Assembly: GCF_005405205.1 (NCBI RefSeq)
Contig: NZ_BJDP01000010.1
Coordinates: forward strand, 38,317 to 102,316
From: Enterococcus pingfangensis
GTDB taxonomy: Bacteria; Bacillota; Bacilli; Lactobacillales; Enterococcaceae
Direction of reading: 5' to 3'
Length of the DNA: 64,000 nt
The number at the start of each line of letters is the position of its first letter. Position 1 is the stretch's first letter. The notes under the pieces were generated by a model. The model saw only the letters and a list, made by a program, of their open reading frames with translations, ran no database searches and was not told the DNA's origin. The translations under genes and the position numbers were made by a program. Below are positions 53,831 through 61,344 of this stretch, piece after piece.

Positions 53831-56486
53831 GTGACTTCACCTTCTCTTCATACATTTTAAGCAACAACGCCAAGCGTTGTGAATCATCTTTGAAACCGTC
53901 CGACTTATATGCGCGATCCACCACTTCGTCAAGCTTTTGGTGGGCTTCCAACAAGCGTGCATTCATAGGCTTTGGATTCTTTTCAGCCAGTGGTGAACCG
54001 TATAACTCAGCAAGGGTTCCACCTTCCTCTTCACGAATATCCAGTATTTTCCAGACTAAATCTTCAATTTCATTTTTACGACGAGTGGAAAGTCTAAGTA
54101 ATGGAAATGTATTATAAACTAAATTTTTGGAATATCTTAATCGTGTTTCCAACTTTCCTCCAATTATTTGAAGCCACAACATATGCATATGGGACTGTAA
54201 AATTCCAAACAACCATAAAGGAGCATCATATATAACCATCGTTGAATTGTTTGCAATATAGTCACTATTGTATATAGTAATAGGCACATACAGCCTATTT
54301 TCAGATGAAGTCGCAGGAATCACAATCATTGAAGATTTTGCTTCTCGAGTATCCCTGAACCTCCATGGCTCATCTGCCAACTTCGGATTGTTAGATCTTG
54401 CTCTCTTAACATTCTCAATTCGTTGTTTGATAAGAACATTTGACATAGCCTTCTGTAATAGATTCTTTTTTATCCACAAAACATAGTTATATGTCCCATT
54501 CTGTGTATCTTTACCACCGATTAATTTTTTAAACAGTATAGCTAAGGACGGATCATCATCTATAATCTGGGAATATTCTGATTTAGAAAACCGAAGATTG
54601 CCCTTGCCATCAGTTGGTCGATTCCCCGAAAATATTTTAGGTAGGTTAAACAAGGGAGCCCCAACTTTCTTATTAACTATAATTGTCTTTCCTTCATTTA
54701 GATAAACATTAATGTTAGCAACCTCTTTCTTCCCTAAAGAATTAAATAAAACTTTATTTCTATCTGATTCATTTCCTATTTGAATAATTTCAACAGTTAC
54801 TTGTGCTTGGCCTCTTGCATTGTTGTTCCATTTAAAGCTTTGCCTGGCCGATTGTATTTCCAAATTCATCGACATAATTAGTGGCCAAAAGATTCCTACC
54901 AATTTTCCTTCGGTTAATGAATTTGTAGTTACAAAAGAAAATTGGCTTCTTGTATCTCTAATATAAAGAGCTGCATCATAGAACCAACCACAAATATAGT
55001 CCAATTCACCTGTTTTGATGATTCCATTAAATAATTTCTTCAAATCTGATTTATGATTATTTTTTTGATTATTTGCCCCTAGATATGGTGGATTGCCAAA
55101 CAAATAAACTTCATCATCTTTTTCATGTGGCAATACTTTTTCCCAATCAATCCGTAACGCATTCCCACATACAATCGCACCGGCATGCTGTAATGGCAGC
55201 GTTGGTCGAACAGCATCGCTAATCTGCTCATGCAGCTTAACGTTCATCTGATGCTCAGCAATCCACAACGACAATCGCGTCACATCACACGCAAAGTCTT
55301 CAATCTCAATACCATAAAACTGGCTTAAGGTCACTGAGGGAAGATAATAGACCTGCACGTTGGGTATATGATTGAGTTCTTTCAGAATATCAATTTCTAG
55401 TTGTCGTAATTCTTTGTACGCAATGATCAGAAAATTACCGGATCCGCAGGCTGGATCCATAAATTTTATATTGCCAATTCGGTTATACAGCTTCTGAAGC
55501 TTATCTTCATTGCCCTTTGCGGCTTCAAAGTCTTCACGAAGTCCATCCAGGAATAATGGCTTAATCACCTTCATAATGTTCGGAACTGACGTATAGTGCA
55601 TGCCGAGGTGACTGCGGCTGTCTTCACTAGCAACCGCTTGAATCATTGATCCAAGAATGTCCGGATTAACCTGATTCCAATTCAACAATTCTCCAGCATC
55701 AATGATTAATTTTCGAGACTTAGAACTAAACATCAAAGATTCGTGCGGATCTTTAAATAAGTCGCCGTCAACATATGGAAAATCATTAAGCCACGATGGT
55801 GTGTCAACAGGTCGTTGTGACTTTTCAAAATCAAGCACCCCAAACAACTGACTTAAAAATGCATCAAAGTCAGTCCCGTCTTCTTTAGTCATTTGCTTAA
55901 CACGATTGGTAAACAAATTGTTCTCAAAGATATTTGTATCTTCAGCAAACAAGCAAAACAGCACACGAATTAAGAACAGGTTTAGTCCCTTCCGCGATGC
56001 GTCCGGATTGTCCTTCACCACAACATCGTATAGCTTCGCAAAACGCTCGGCAGCACGAACATCAGCTGGATTTTCCTTGTCGAAATCAGCCTTCTCAATT
56101 CCATTCCACGCCAAGAAGAACGCGAACTTTTGCGGTAGTTTTGAAAACTCAATGTCTAAGGTGTCGTTAGTCTTCGTATCCTTAGCCAATAGCTGCTCGT
56201 AATCAGTAACAATAATAAAGCGTGGCTTTGTTCCTAAATCATTTACACGGGTCTGAACGTCAACATACGCCTGCATTAAATCTGAATCGGTCCGCTTAAA
56301 GTAAAGCTTGTTTTTTAAATAAACCTCCCCTGATTCTTTGGAAAGATTATTCAATCCCTTTCGTAATTTAGTAATTGTGGCCTTAGGAATTTTCTCATAC
56401 ACACTCAAAAAATCGTAAATGAAATCCTCGTGATTCGGTTTGTTAATGATTGCTTGAATTTGATCTTCATATTCGGTAATTGCCAT
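53820..56486 (-). CDS. Large N6-adenine DNA methyltransferase, MmeI/Eco57I-like
   Basis: 888 residues. SAM motif I is FMDPACGSGNFLIIAY and the catalytic motif IV is FGNPPYLGANNQ (NPPY), the gamma-class adenine methylase order. The N-terminal 200 residues (PRFIIVTDYEQLL, FSKLPQKFAFFLAWNG) resemble the N-terminal domain of MmeI-type proteins, but a complete PD-(D/E)xK site is not evident, so cleavage may rest with the GIY-YIG partner. Residues about 450-805 are encoded by a strikingly AT-rich stretch and form the target recognition part. The start at 56486 follows GGAGGAATTGGC. Confidence 0.88.
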   Translation of the reverse strand: MAITEYEDQIQAIINKPNHEDFIYDFLSVYEKIPKATITKLRKGLNNLSKESGEVYLKNKLYFKRTDSDLMQAYVDVQTRVNDLGTKPRFIIVTDYEQLLAKDTKTNDTLDIEFSKLPQKFAFFLAWNGIEKADFDKENPADVRAAERFAKLYDVVVKDNPDASRKGLNLFLIRVLFCLFAEDTNIFENNLFTNRVKQMTKEDGTDFDAFLSQLFGVLDFEKSQRPVDTPSWLNDFPYVDGDLFKDPHESLMFSSKSRKLIIDAGELLNWNQVNPDILGSMIQAVASEDSRSHLGMHYTSVPNIMKVIKPLFLDGLREDFEAAKGNEDKLQKLYNRIGNIKFMDPACGSGNFLIIAYKELRQLEIDILKELNHIPNVQVYYLPSVTLSQFYGIEIEDFACDVTRLSLWIAEHQMNVKLHEQISDAVRPTLPLQHAGAIVCGNALRIDWEKVLPHEKDDEVYLFGNPPYLGANNQKNNHKSDLKKLFNGIIKTGELDYICGWFYDAALYIRDTRSQFSFVTTNSLTEGKLVGIFWPLIMSMNLEIQSARQSFKWNNNARGQAQVTVEIIQIGNESDRNKVLFNSLGKKEVANINVYLNEGKTIIVNKKVGAPLFNLPKIFSGNRPTDGKGNLRFSKSEYSQIIDDDPSLAILFKKLIGGKDTQNGTYNYVLWIKKNLLQKAMSNVLIKQRIENVKRARSNNPKLADEPWRFRDTREAKSSMIVIPATSSENRLYVPITIYNSDYIANNSTMVIYDAPLWLFGILQSHMHMLWLQIIGGKLETRLRYSKNLVYNTFPLLRLSTRRKNEIEDLVWKILDIREEEGGTLAELYGSPLAEKNPKPMNARLLEAHQKLDEVVDRAYKSDGFKDDSQRLALLLKMYEEKVKSLGE
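54060..55135 (-). other. AT-rich target-recognition segment of the methyltransferase
   Basis: Counted 60-base lines inside are 25% G+C (54661-54720) and 32% (55081-55140); just outside they are 52% (55141-55200) and 48% (55201-55260) on one side and about 50% (53941-54000) on the other. The boundary lies immediately after the NPPY motif. This is the pattern expected if the specificity domain was replaced by recombination. Confidence 0.75.
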
Positions 56487-56625
56487 GCCAATTCCTCCAT
56501 GTTTGCTTGATACACCACTCCCTATTACATTATCTGCAATATTTTCGGAATGTACAAGAAGCCAATTCAAAAAAATCGCGAAAATCATCAATTACTCTCA
56601 AGTAACTGACAACTCCCGCGATTAT

Positions 56626-56645
56626 TGGTGGTGATTTTGGTGGGG
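56626..56645. repeat. Right copy of the 20-bp terminal repeat of element 1
   Basis: TGGTGGTGATTTTGGTGGGG matches the left copy at 44118-44137 at 17 of 20 positions, in the same orientation. Confidence 0.45.
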
Positions 56646-56734
56646 TACATAACGAATACCCCACCATATGACCCATTTCACGTCAATCAAAACGCCGTTA
56701 AATCAACGTTCTGGCTTCAACTTCACTTACTTAA

Positions 56735-56748
56735 TTATTCCCACTCAA
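56735..56748. other. Internal attachment site shared by elements 1 and 2
   Basis: TTATTCCCACTCAA again. Read on the minus strand with its flank it is GCAACAGTTGAGTGGGAATAA minus one base at most, i.e. codons for ATVEWE-stop, a good imitation of a GuaA C-terminus. It is at once the right end of element 1 and the left end of element 2. Confidence 0.8.
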
Positions 56749-56855
56749 CTGTTGCGAATGCTTATAAATACACATTGAAATAGCTTTATATCAAGCTTTA
56801 TGACTCTTTTTATGGTAGCGTATTTTAGAATTAATGCCATCATTAATGCCATATG

Positions 56856-58013
56856 CTAAAAATTAACGTATCTTTGGAACTTTTCACCACTTGTCTGTTT
56901 CATTTTTTTAGTGAAGTGGGAGTAGACGGACAGAGTGGTCGAAACGTCATCATGCCCCATTCTGTATTGAACGCTCTTAAGGTCAAGTCCAGCTTCAAAC
57001 ATCAGAGTACAAGAAGAATGCCTAAGTGAGTGAACTGTGACAGGTTTCAAATTATGATCCTTACATAATTTTGCAACTGCCTTATTAATTTGTGAGCCAT
57101 GAAAGTAGTCATAAGGTTTCTTACCAATCATTCTATTAAATAGTAAATTGTTCTTATTTCCATCGGTTCCTTTTCCCGTTTTTAGCAACTGCTGTGCTTG
57201 ATAATGTTTCCAGTCTTTGAGAATAGTCAGTGTAATATTATCTAAATCAAATGAGCGTGTGCCTGCTTTAGTTTTAGGCGTAGAAACCTGATATTCTCCA
57301 TCTAAGTAGTAAACAGTTTTATTGATACTGATTTCTTTATTTTTAAAATCAATATCATTCCAAGTTAAAGCCAAGCATTCTCCTTTACGAATTGAAGTGA
57401 AAGCAAGTAGTCGGAGAATCGTATACATTCTAATATCACAATCCTCTTTAGCAAATTGGAGAAAAGCTTTCAGCTCTTCAACTTCAAAGAACCGTCCAGT
57501 TTTCACCTCATTCTTCACTTGTAAACGTGGTAATATAGTCCGTTCCATAGGGTTAAAGTTAATTATTCCTAAACGAATAGCGTGATTCATAACCATGTTG
57601 AAGTAAGAACGAACGTTTTTAAATGAACGGTATTCTTTAGACCACTGATTTAGAATTTTTTGACAGTAAAACGTGTTTATTTTAGTTAGTTTCATTTTTC
57701 CGAAATAAGGCAATATTCTTACTTTAAAAATAGTGTCTATGGCCGATTGTGTGCTTTTTTTGATGGATAGGGCATGACTTTCATCCCAAAGTTCAAACAT
57801 TTCTTTATAGGTATAATCTTTTTTATTGAAATTGGTTAGTTGCTTTTCAGCTTCTAACTTGATACGAGCTAATTCTAAGCTAGCTTCTTTACGGGTTTTA
57901 TAACCTTGTTTAGAGGTCTTTTTTGGCTTTTCGGTTATTGGATCTATACCAAGATACGCTTGAAATTTATAGCGCCGTTCTCCTTGTTTATTTGTATATG
58001 CTTTAATTGTCAT
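56856..58013 (-). CDS. int: Tyrosine integrase of element 2
   Basis: 385 residues. The arm-binding N-terminus is ERRYKFQAYLGIDPITEKPK. Catalytic residues: Arg in FTSIRKGECLALTW, His-x-x-Arg in VHSLRHSSCTL, His in RMGHDDVSTT and Tyr in LSVYSHFT. It is a phage-type integrase, only distantly similar to the integrase of element 1, yet its attachment core is the same. The gene ends about 110 bases from the core at 56735, at the left edge of its element. Confidence 0.93.
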   Translation of the reverse strand: MTIKAYTNKQGERRYKFQAYLGIDPITEKPKKTSKQGYKTRKEASLELARIKLEAEKQLTNFNKKDYTYKEMFELWDESHALSIKKSTQSAIDTIFKVRILPYFGKMKLTKINTFYCQKILNQWSKEYRSFKNVRSYFNMVMNHAIRLGIINFNPMERTILPRLQVKNEVKTGRFFEVEELKAFLQFAKEDCDIRMYTILRLLAFTSIRKGECLALTWNDIDFKNKEISINKTVYYLDGEYQVSTPKTKAGTRSFDLDNITLTILKDWKHYQAQQLLKTGKGTDGNKNNLLFNRMIGKKPYDYFHGSQINKAVAKLCKDHNLKPVTVHSLRHSSCTLMFEAGLDLKSVQYRMGHDDVSTTLSVYSHFTKKMKQTSGEKFQRYVNF

Positions 58014-58057
58014 TTTTAACCTCCTGTACTGCTGGGGGCAAGTGGGAGGAGGATCAA

Positions 58058-58669
58058 TTATTTAAGTTGAAGGTTGTTAGAAATATTTTGTAGATCTCTA
58101 CGTGCTGTAATCAAAATATCCATAGCTTGTTGATAGGCTTCAGCACTTAGATCATCATATATTAAGTCAGAAAGAGGTGTACTAGCAGGGAATATCTTGG
58201 AACCAGATTCAGTTTCAAAATTTTTAGTTTTTTGGGGATCTTCATATTTGTCACGTAGTTTTGATTGCAAATTGATAATCGAATGTGCAATATCGTTTAT
58301 GATCCCCCGGTCAGTATTTCCCATACCATCTAAATTCATGACGGCTTGACCTATAAGATTTTGTAAGTCACTCTCTTTGCCAATAATATGTTTAGCTTCT
58401 TTCATTCTAACTATTTCCTGTTTGATTTGTTCAGTGGTAAACCCAGTAGCAGATGCCCATAAATCCCAACCGTCTGGATCATCGGTTTTACCCTGCAAAT
58501 ACTCAACAGGGACTTGTAGAAAATGCGCGATTTTTTCCCAAGTATGTTTATCAGGAAAACGCTTTTCTTGTTCGTAATAACTTATAGCTTGTTGTGTAAG
58601 CTGTAATTCTACCGCAAGGTCATTTTGGCTAATCTTTCTTAAATTTCTCGCTTCTTTAATTCGATTCAT
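58058..58669 (-). CDS. XRE-family phage-type repressor of element 2
   Basis: 203 residues. The N-terminal HTH is ISQNDLAVELQLTQQAISYYEQ. The C-terminal part is helical and lacks the Ser-Lys peptidase pair of LexA/CI proteins, so SOS self-cleavage is unlikely; release by a helper-phage protein, as in SaPI Stl, would fit. It is divergent from the small HTH gene at 58807, and three ACAACNNNGTTGT sites lie between them. Confidence 0.87.
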   Translation of the reverse strand: MNRIKEARNLRKISQNDLAVELQLTQQAISYYEQEKRFPDKHTWEKIAHFLQVPVEYLQGKTDDPDGWDLWASATGFTTEQIKQEIVRMKEAKHIIGKESDLQNLIGQAVMNLDGMGNTDRGIINDIAHSIINLQSKLRDKYEDPQKTKNFETESGSKIFPASTPLSDLIYDDLSAEAYQQAMDILITARRDLQNISNNLQLK

Positions 58670-58721
58670 TGAGTCACCTCCTATACGAATAACTTGATTC
58701 TAGCAGATTAAACAATCGATT

Positions 58722-58782
58722 ACAACAATGTTGTTGACTTAACAACAGCGTTGTGGTAGATTAAGTTTAACAACAGCGTTGT
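58722..58782. promoter_or_regulatory. Three repressor operators and rightward promoter of element 2
   Basis: ACAACAATGTTGT at 58722-58734, ACAACAGCGTTGT at 58742-58754 and again at 58770-58782. All share ACAACNNNGTTGT. A promoter TTGACT (58734-58739), 17 bases, TAGATT (58757-58762) is covered by the middle site, so binding would shut off the rightward genes. Confidence 0.78.
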
Positions 58783-58806
58783 AAAAAAGTGGAAGGAGAA
58801 TTTTAA

Positions 58807-58992
58807 ATGAAAGCAAATCAAGAAATTCGTGACAAAATTTTTTTTAATCGTTTGAAAATGTGGGAAGTTGCTCAAGTAGTTGGGATTTCTGATGGAAGGT
58901 TTTCTGTTTGGCTAAGAACGCCACTACGTGAAGATCGTAAGAAACGAGTTGAACAAGCAATTGAAAAACTCATTGAGAAGAAAGGAGAATAG
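58807..58992 (+). CDS. Small HTH DNA-binding protein (Cro-like)
   Basis: 61 residues. MWEVAQVVGISDGRFSVWLR is a compact helix-turn-helix, with basic helices on each side. GGAAGGAG precedes the ATG. As the first gene under the rightward promoter it probably plays the Cro role opposite the repressor, although the fold resembles short excisionase-like HTH proteins too. Confidence 0.75.
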   Translation: MKANQEIRDKIFFNRLKMWEVAQVVGISDGRFSVWLRTPLREDRKKRVEQAIEKLIEKKGE

Positions 58993-58994
58993 TG

Positions 58995-59267
58995 ATGAAA
59001 CTAGAAGTAGACCTAAGCCCAACGATCGAACAACAGCTAACAGAAGTTGCAAGTCGTGTATGGGCAGAAACAATGCAACAAGAAATTCAGAGAACTATAT
59101 TCCCTGAATGGATGGATTTAGAAACGACTTGCGAATATTTACAGGTATCTCGTTCTAATTTATCTAAATTTATTAAAGAGTTAGATTTTCCAATTTCTAC
59201 CATCAATCAGACAAAACGCTGCAACCGAAAAAAAGTAGATGAGTGGATGTCACAATTTGAAATGTAA
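58995..59267 (+). CDS. Excisionase-like HTH protein
   Basis: 90 residues. The C-terminal half, WMDLETTCEYLQVSRSNLSK followed by RCNRKKVDEWMSQ, is the HTH_17/excisionase pattern in which the last helix sets DNA binding. The N-terminus is an amphipathic helix. The start at 58995 has AAAGGAG seven bases ahead and lies just past the previous stop. It is the likely partner of the integrase for excision. Confidence 0.8.
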   Translation: MKLEVDLSPTIEQQLTEVASRVWAETMQQEIQRTIFPEWMDLETTCEYLQVSRSNLSKFIKELDFPISTINQTKRCNRKKVDEWMSQFEM

Positions 59268-59307
59268 AAAAATGCTGGGGGCAAGTGATTAACAGGAGGA
59301 AATAATA

Positions 59308-59613
59308 ATGGAATCGACACAAAATAAAGCAATCGAAAAAGTATTATTAACAATTCTTACAGAAGATACAGCAAGCGAGTTAGCAAACTTGGAAGGCAAA
59401 GCACTAGAAGAAGCCTTTGAATGTTTGTACGAGCAAATGGACTATCAAAAATTGTTGCCACAAGAGCCAACGGTAAGCGGAGTATTGCAAGGTCTGTATG
59501 ACCTAACACAAGCAGAGTTTCAAGAACGACTTTCTATTGAAGAGTATCAAGAAATTTTGTATCAGCAAGTTGAGTTATTAGCAAGCTTGCTAGGGATCAA
59601 ACTGGAGGACTAA
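59308..59613 (+). CDS. Unknown acidic helical protein of element 2
   Basis: 101 residues, strongly acidic and helical (EKVLLTILTEDTASELANLE, EYQEILYQQVELLASLLGIK). CAGGAGG precedes the ATG. No family recognised; small acidic proteins at this place in phage-like elements often act against host or phage proteins, but nothing here shows that. Confidence 0.6.
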   Translation: MESTQNKAIEKVLLTILTEDTASELANLEGKALEEAFECLYEQMDYQKLLPQEPTVSGVLQGLYDLTQAEFQERLSIEEYQEILYQQVELLASLLGIKLED

Positions 59614-59617
59614 GTAA

Positions 59618-59764
59618 ATGAGGGCAAAAGAAAAAGCCATTATCCATAACAGTCTTGGCGGACAGGATAAAGGCAAACAAAATAGTACAAAACTATTAAT
59701 CTTTTGTCCTTCAATTATAACACATCAATTTATTGGAGGAAACTACTATGAAACATTTAACTAA
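59618..59764 (+). CDS. Short unknown protein of element 2
   Basis: 48 codons, beginning MRAKEKAIIHNSLGGQDKGK and ending GGNYYETFN, with GGAGG nine bases before the ATG and the previous stop four bases upstream. It overlaps the next gene start by 17 bases. The spacing and ribosome binding site argue for translation; composition alone is not convincing. Confidence 0.45.
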   Translation: MRAKEKAIIHNSLGGQDKGKQNSTKLLIFCPSIITHQFIGGNYYETFN

Positions 59765-59984
59765 TGACGAACTCTTAAAACAGGCAGAGAAACTAACCGA
59801 ATGTGCGCAACAAATTAAGGTACTACACCGACTGGCTGAAAATTTGGAATACTCACGAGTCAGCGGGGATCAATTTGCGGTGAACCACCAAATTCAAAGC
59901 GGATTGCTGGGCGATATGGGCGATAGTTTACAAACACTTGAGGAAGCTATCCAAGAAATATCTAATACCATTTGTCCAGATTAG
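59748..59984 (+). CDS. Unknown small helical protein of element 2
   Basis: 78 residues, MKHLTNDELLKQAEKLTECA onward, probably a two-helix coiled coil with a middle segment VNHQIQSGLLGDMGDSLQTL. TTGGAGGA lies seven bases ahead of the ATG at 59748. No family recognised. Confidence 0.6.
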   Translation: MKHLTNDELLKQAEKLTECAQQIKVLHRLAENLEYSRVSGDQFAVNHQIQSGLLGDMGDSLQTLEEAIQEISNTICPD

Positions 59985-59995
59985 GAGGAATCACA

Positions 59996-60166
59996 ATGAA
60001 TAAGAGAACAAATTTAATTTTAATTAGCATTATTTTAGGTGGCATGGTCACATTTTTACCAGTAGCGATAAAAGTAGCCTTGTTATTTAGCGCAGCGATA
60101 GCATTATTCATGCGTTATGATTTTTACGAATATGACCAAAGAAACGAGGAGATTACTCATGAATAA
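59996..60166 (+). CDS. Small membrane protein of element 2
   Basis: 56 residues. Two hydrophobic segments, LILISIILGGMVTFLPVA and VALLFSAAIALFMRY, then an acidic tail. AGGAGGAA precedes the ATG. It overlaps the next gene by eight bases. Small two-helix proteins are common in phage-like early operons; the role is unknown. Confidence 0.6.
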   Translation: MNKRTNLILISIILGGMVTFLPVAIKVALLFSAAIALFMRYDFYEYDQRNEEITHE

Positions 60167-60455
60167 AACATTACTAGAAAAGCAATACGATCCAACAGGG
60201 AAACCGACTGGCCGAATACTTTTGATTGATCGCTGGGGATTCAAAGAAATACCGATCGATACACCGATTTTATCTCATGCAGCAACAGTTGGTGCTGGAA
60301 ATGATGTGGATCGAGAAATCACTCTTTCTGTTTTGACTGATGTGAATGGGGATAATAATCCGCAATGGTTGAATTTTGAAGCACAGCAAGTGTGGCTTGT
60401 ATTCAACAATCGATTTAATGAAGATGGCACACCAAAGGCAATTTTTGCAAGTTAG
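60159..60455 (+). CDS. Unknown protein upstream of the primase
   Basis: 98 residues, MNKTLLEKQYDPTGKPTGRI onward, beta-rich and soluble. ACGAGGAG precedes the ATG at 60159. Proteins of this size directly before primase genes in these islands may be single-strand binding or replication accessory proteins, but no motif supports that here. Confidence 0.55.
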   Translation: MNKTLLEKQYDPTGKPTGRILLIDRWGFKEIPIDTPILSHAATVGAGNDVDREITLSVLTDVNGDNNPQWLNFEAQQVWLVFNNRFNEDGTPKAIFAS

Positions 60456-60468
60456 GGGGTACAAAATT

Positions 60469-61344
60469 ATGGTATTTAGTTTTGTTGATGGACTAACCAA
60501 TAATAAAATGACCACTGTTAATAAAAATCTATTTGATTATTTACTTCAATATGAACCGCAAAAATTTTTGGTTGATGATAGTTATACAAAAGAGCAGGCA
60601 GATAAATTAAAGCACAAAGCTTCATACGTGGTTGCTGGTATTTTTGATAATAACGTTCGAACAGAAAATGAATTGCACCAAAAAATCGGGATATTCTTGG
60701 ATTATGATGATTTAGATTTGATGGTCACTGTTTTTCAAGCAAAGATAAAAGAAGCTTTATCTAATGTTTCATTTATCTGTTATCCAACCATTAAAAACAA
60801 TCTTTTTGGTCTAAGGTATCGTTTGTTTATTCCAACTGATAGACCATTTATCGAAGATGAGAACAAGCGGTTGATTCAAAATGTGGTGAACAAAATCGGT
60901 CTTCCTTGTGATAGTGCAAGTAATAAGTGGAATCAATTGATGGGATTACCAGTGGTTACAAAAATATCACCTAAAACGTTAATCTTTTCGCAAAAAGGCG
61001 AGCTAATAAAAGTTGATGATTATTTACAACCGTTACCTTTAAAGCAAGAGAAGTCAACTTTTTATCATAACAAAACGTTTAAAAGCAGTTACTACAATAA
61101 ATTAGGTGAATTTATTGACAGTTTAGATGAAATCTCAATAAATCGAAATGAAGCCATGGCTAGTATTATAGGTAAGCTTTACGCTAGTGGGGCGACAAGT
61201 GAACAAGGAATTTACGCTTTAGCAGTTTTTGTTTATGAAAACTACGTGAATCAACTGAATGATCCATATACTCAAAAAGAATTTAATGCCACGTTCAAAA
61301 GTATCAGAAATAGGGAAATGAAAAAGAGGGGAGGCGCTTGCTGA
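60469..61344 (+). CDS. AEP-type primase (PICI Pri-like) with PriCT domain
   Basis: 291 residues. The acidic pair IFLDYDDLD (about residue 80) and the later RYRLFIPTDRPF resemble the archaeo-eukaryotic primase active site, and the C-terminal RNEAMASIIGKLYASGATSE to FNATFKSIRNREMKK is a PriCT_1-like helical domain. AGGGGG precedes the ATG at 60469. Together with the SF3 helicase encoded directly after it, it would start replication of the excised island. Confidence 0.72.
   Translation: MVFSFVDGLTNNKMTTVNKNLFDYLLQYEPQKFLVDDSYTKEQADKLKHKASYVVAGIFDNNVRTENELHQKIGIFLDYDDLDLMVTVFQAKIKEALSNVSFICYPTIKNNLFGLRYRLFIPTDRPFIEDENKRLIQNVVNKIGLPCDSASNKWNQLMGLPVVTKISPKTLIFSQKGELIKVDDYLQPLPLKQEKSTFYHNKTFKSSYYNKLGEFIDSLDEISINRNEAMASIIGKLYASGATSEQGIYALAVFVYENYVNQLNDPYTQKEFNATFKSIRNREMKKRGGAC

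Larger units (their letters stand above)
44044..56748. mobile_element. Element 1: integrative mobilizable element carrying a defence-like operon
   Basis: Bounded by 14-bp direct repeats matching the 3' end of guaA. Contents: tyrosine integrase beside the left repeat, DUF3173 protein, MobT-type relaxase, TcpA coupling protein, two small conserved proteins, an unknown divergent gene, and a four-gene nuclease/helicase/methyltransferase operon. There are no VirB4, VirB6 or lytic transglycosylase genes, so it cannot build its own conjugation channel. Base composition differs from the neighbours: one counted 60-base line in the integrase is 48% G+C, against 38% in a counted ridA line. Confidence 0.8.
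56487..56855. other. Junction between the two mobile elements
   Basis: No gene seen. It holds the methyltransferase promoter, a right-end repeat (56626-56645), an inverted repeat GGTGGGGTA/TACCCCACC (56640-56664), the shared guaA-type core (56735-56748) and an AT-rich leader with a direct repeat TTAATGCCAT just before the second integrase gene's 3' end. Confidence 0.6.

Noticed and set aside
53820..56486. Assignment of the methylase operon to BREX or DISARM
   Set aside because: No PglZ, BrxC, BrxA or DrmA/B/C-like gene is present in the element; only an adenine methylase and a helicase are shared in a general sense.
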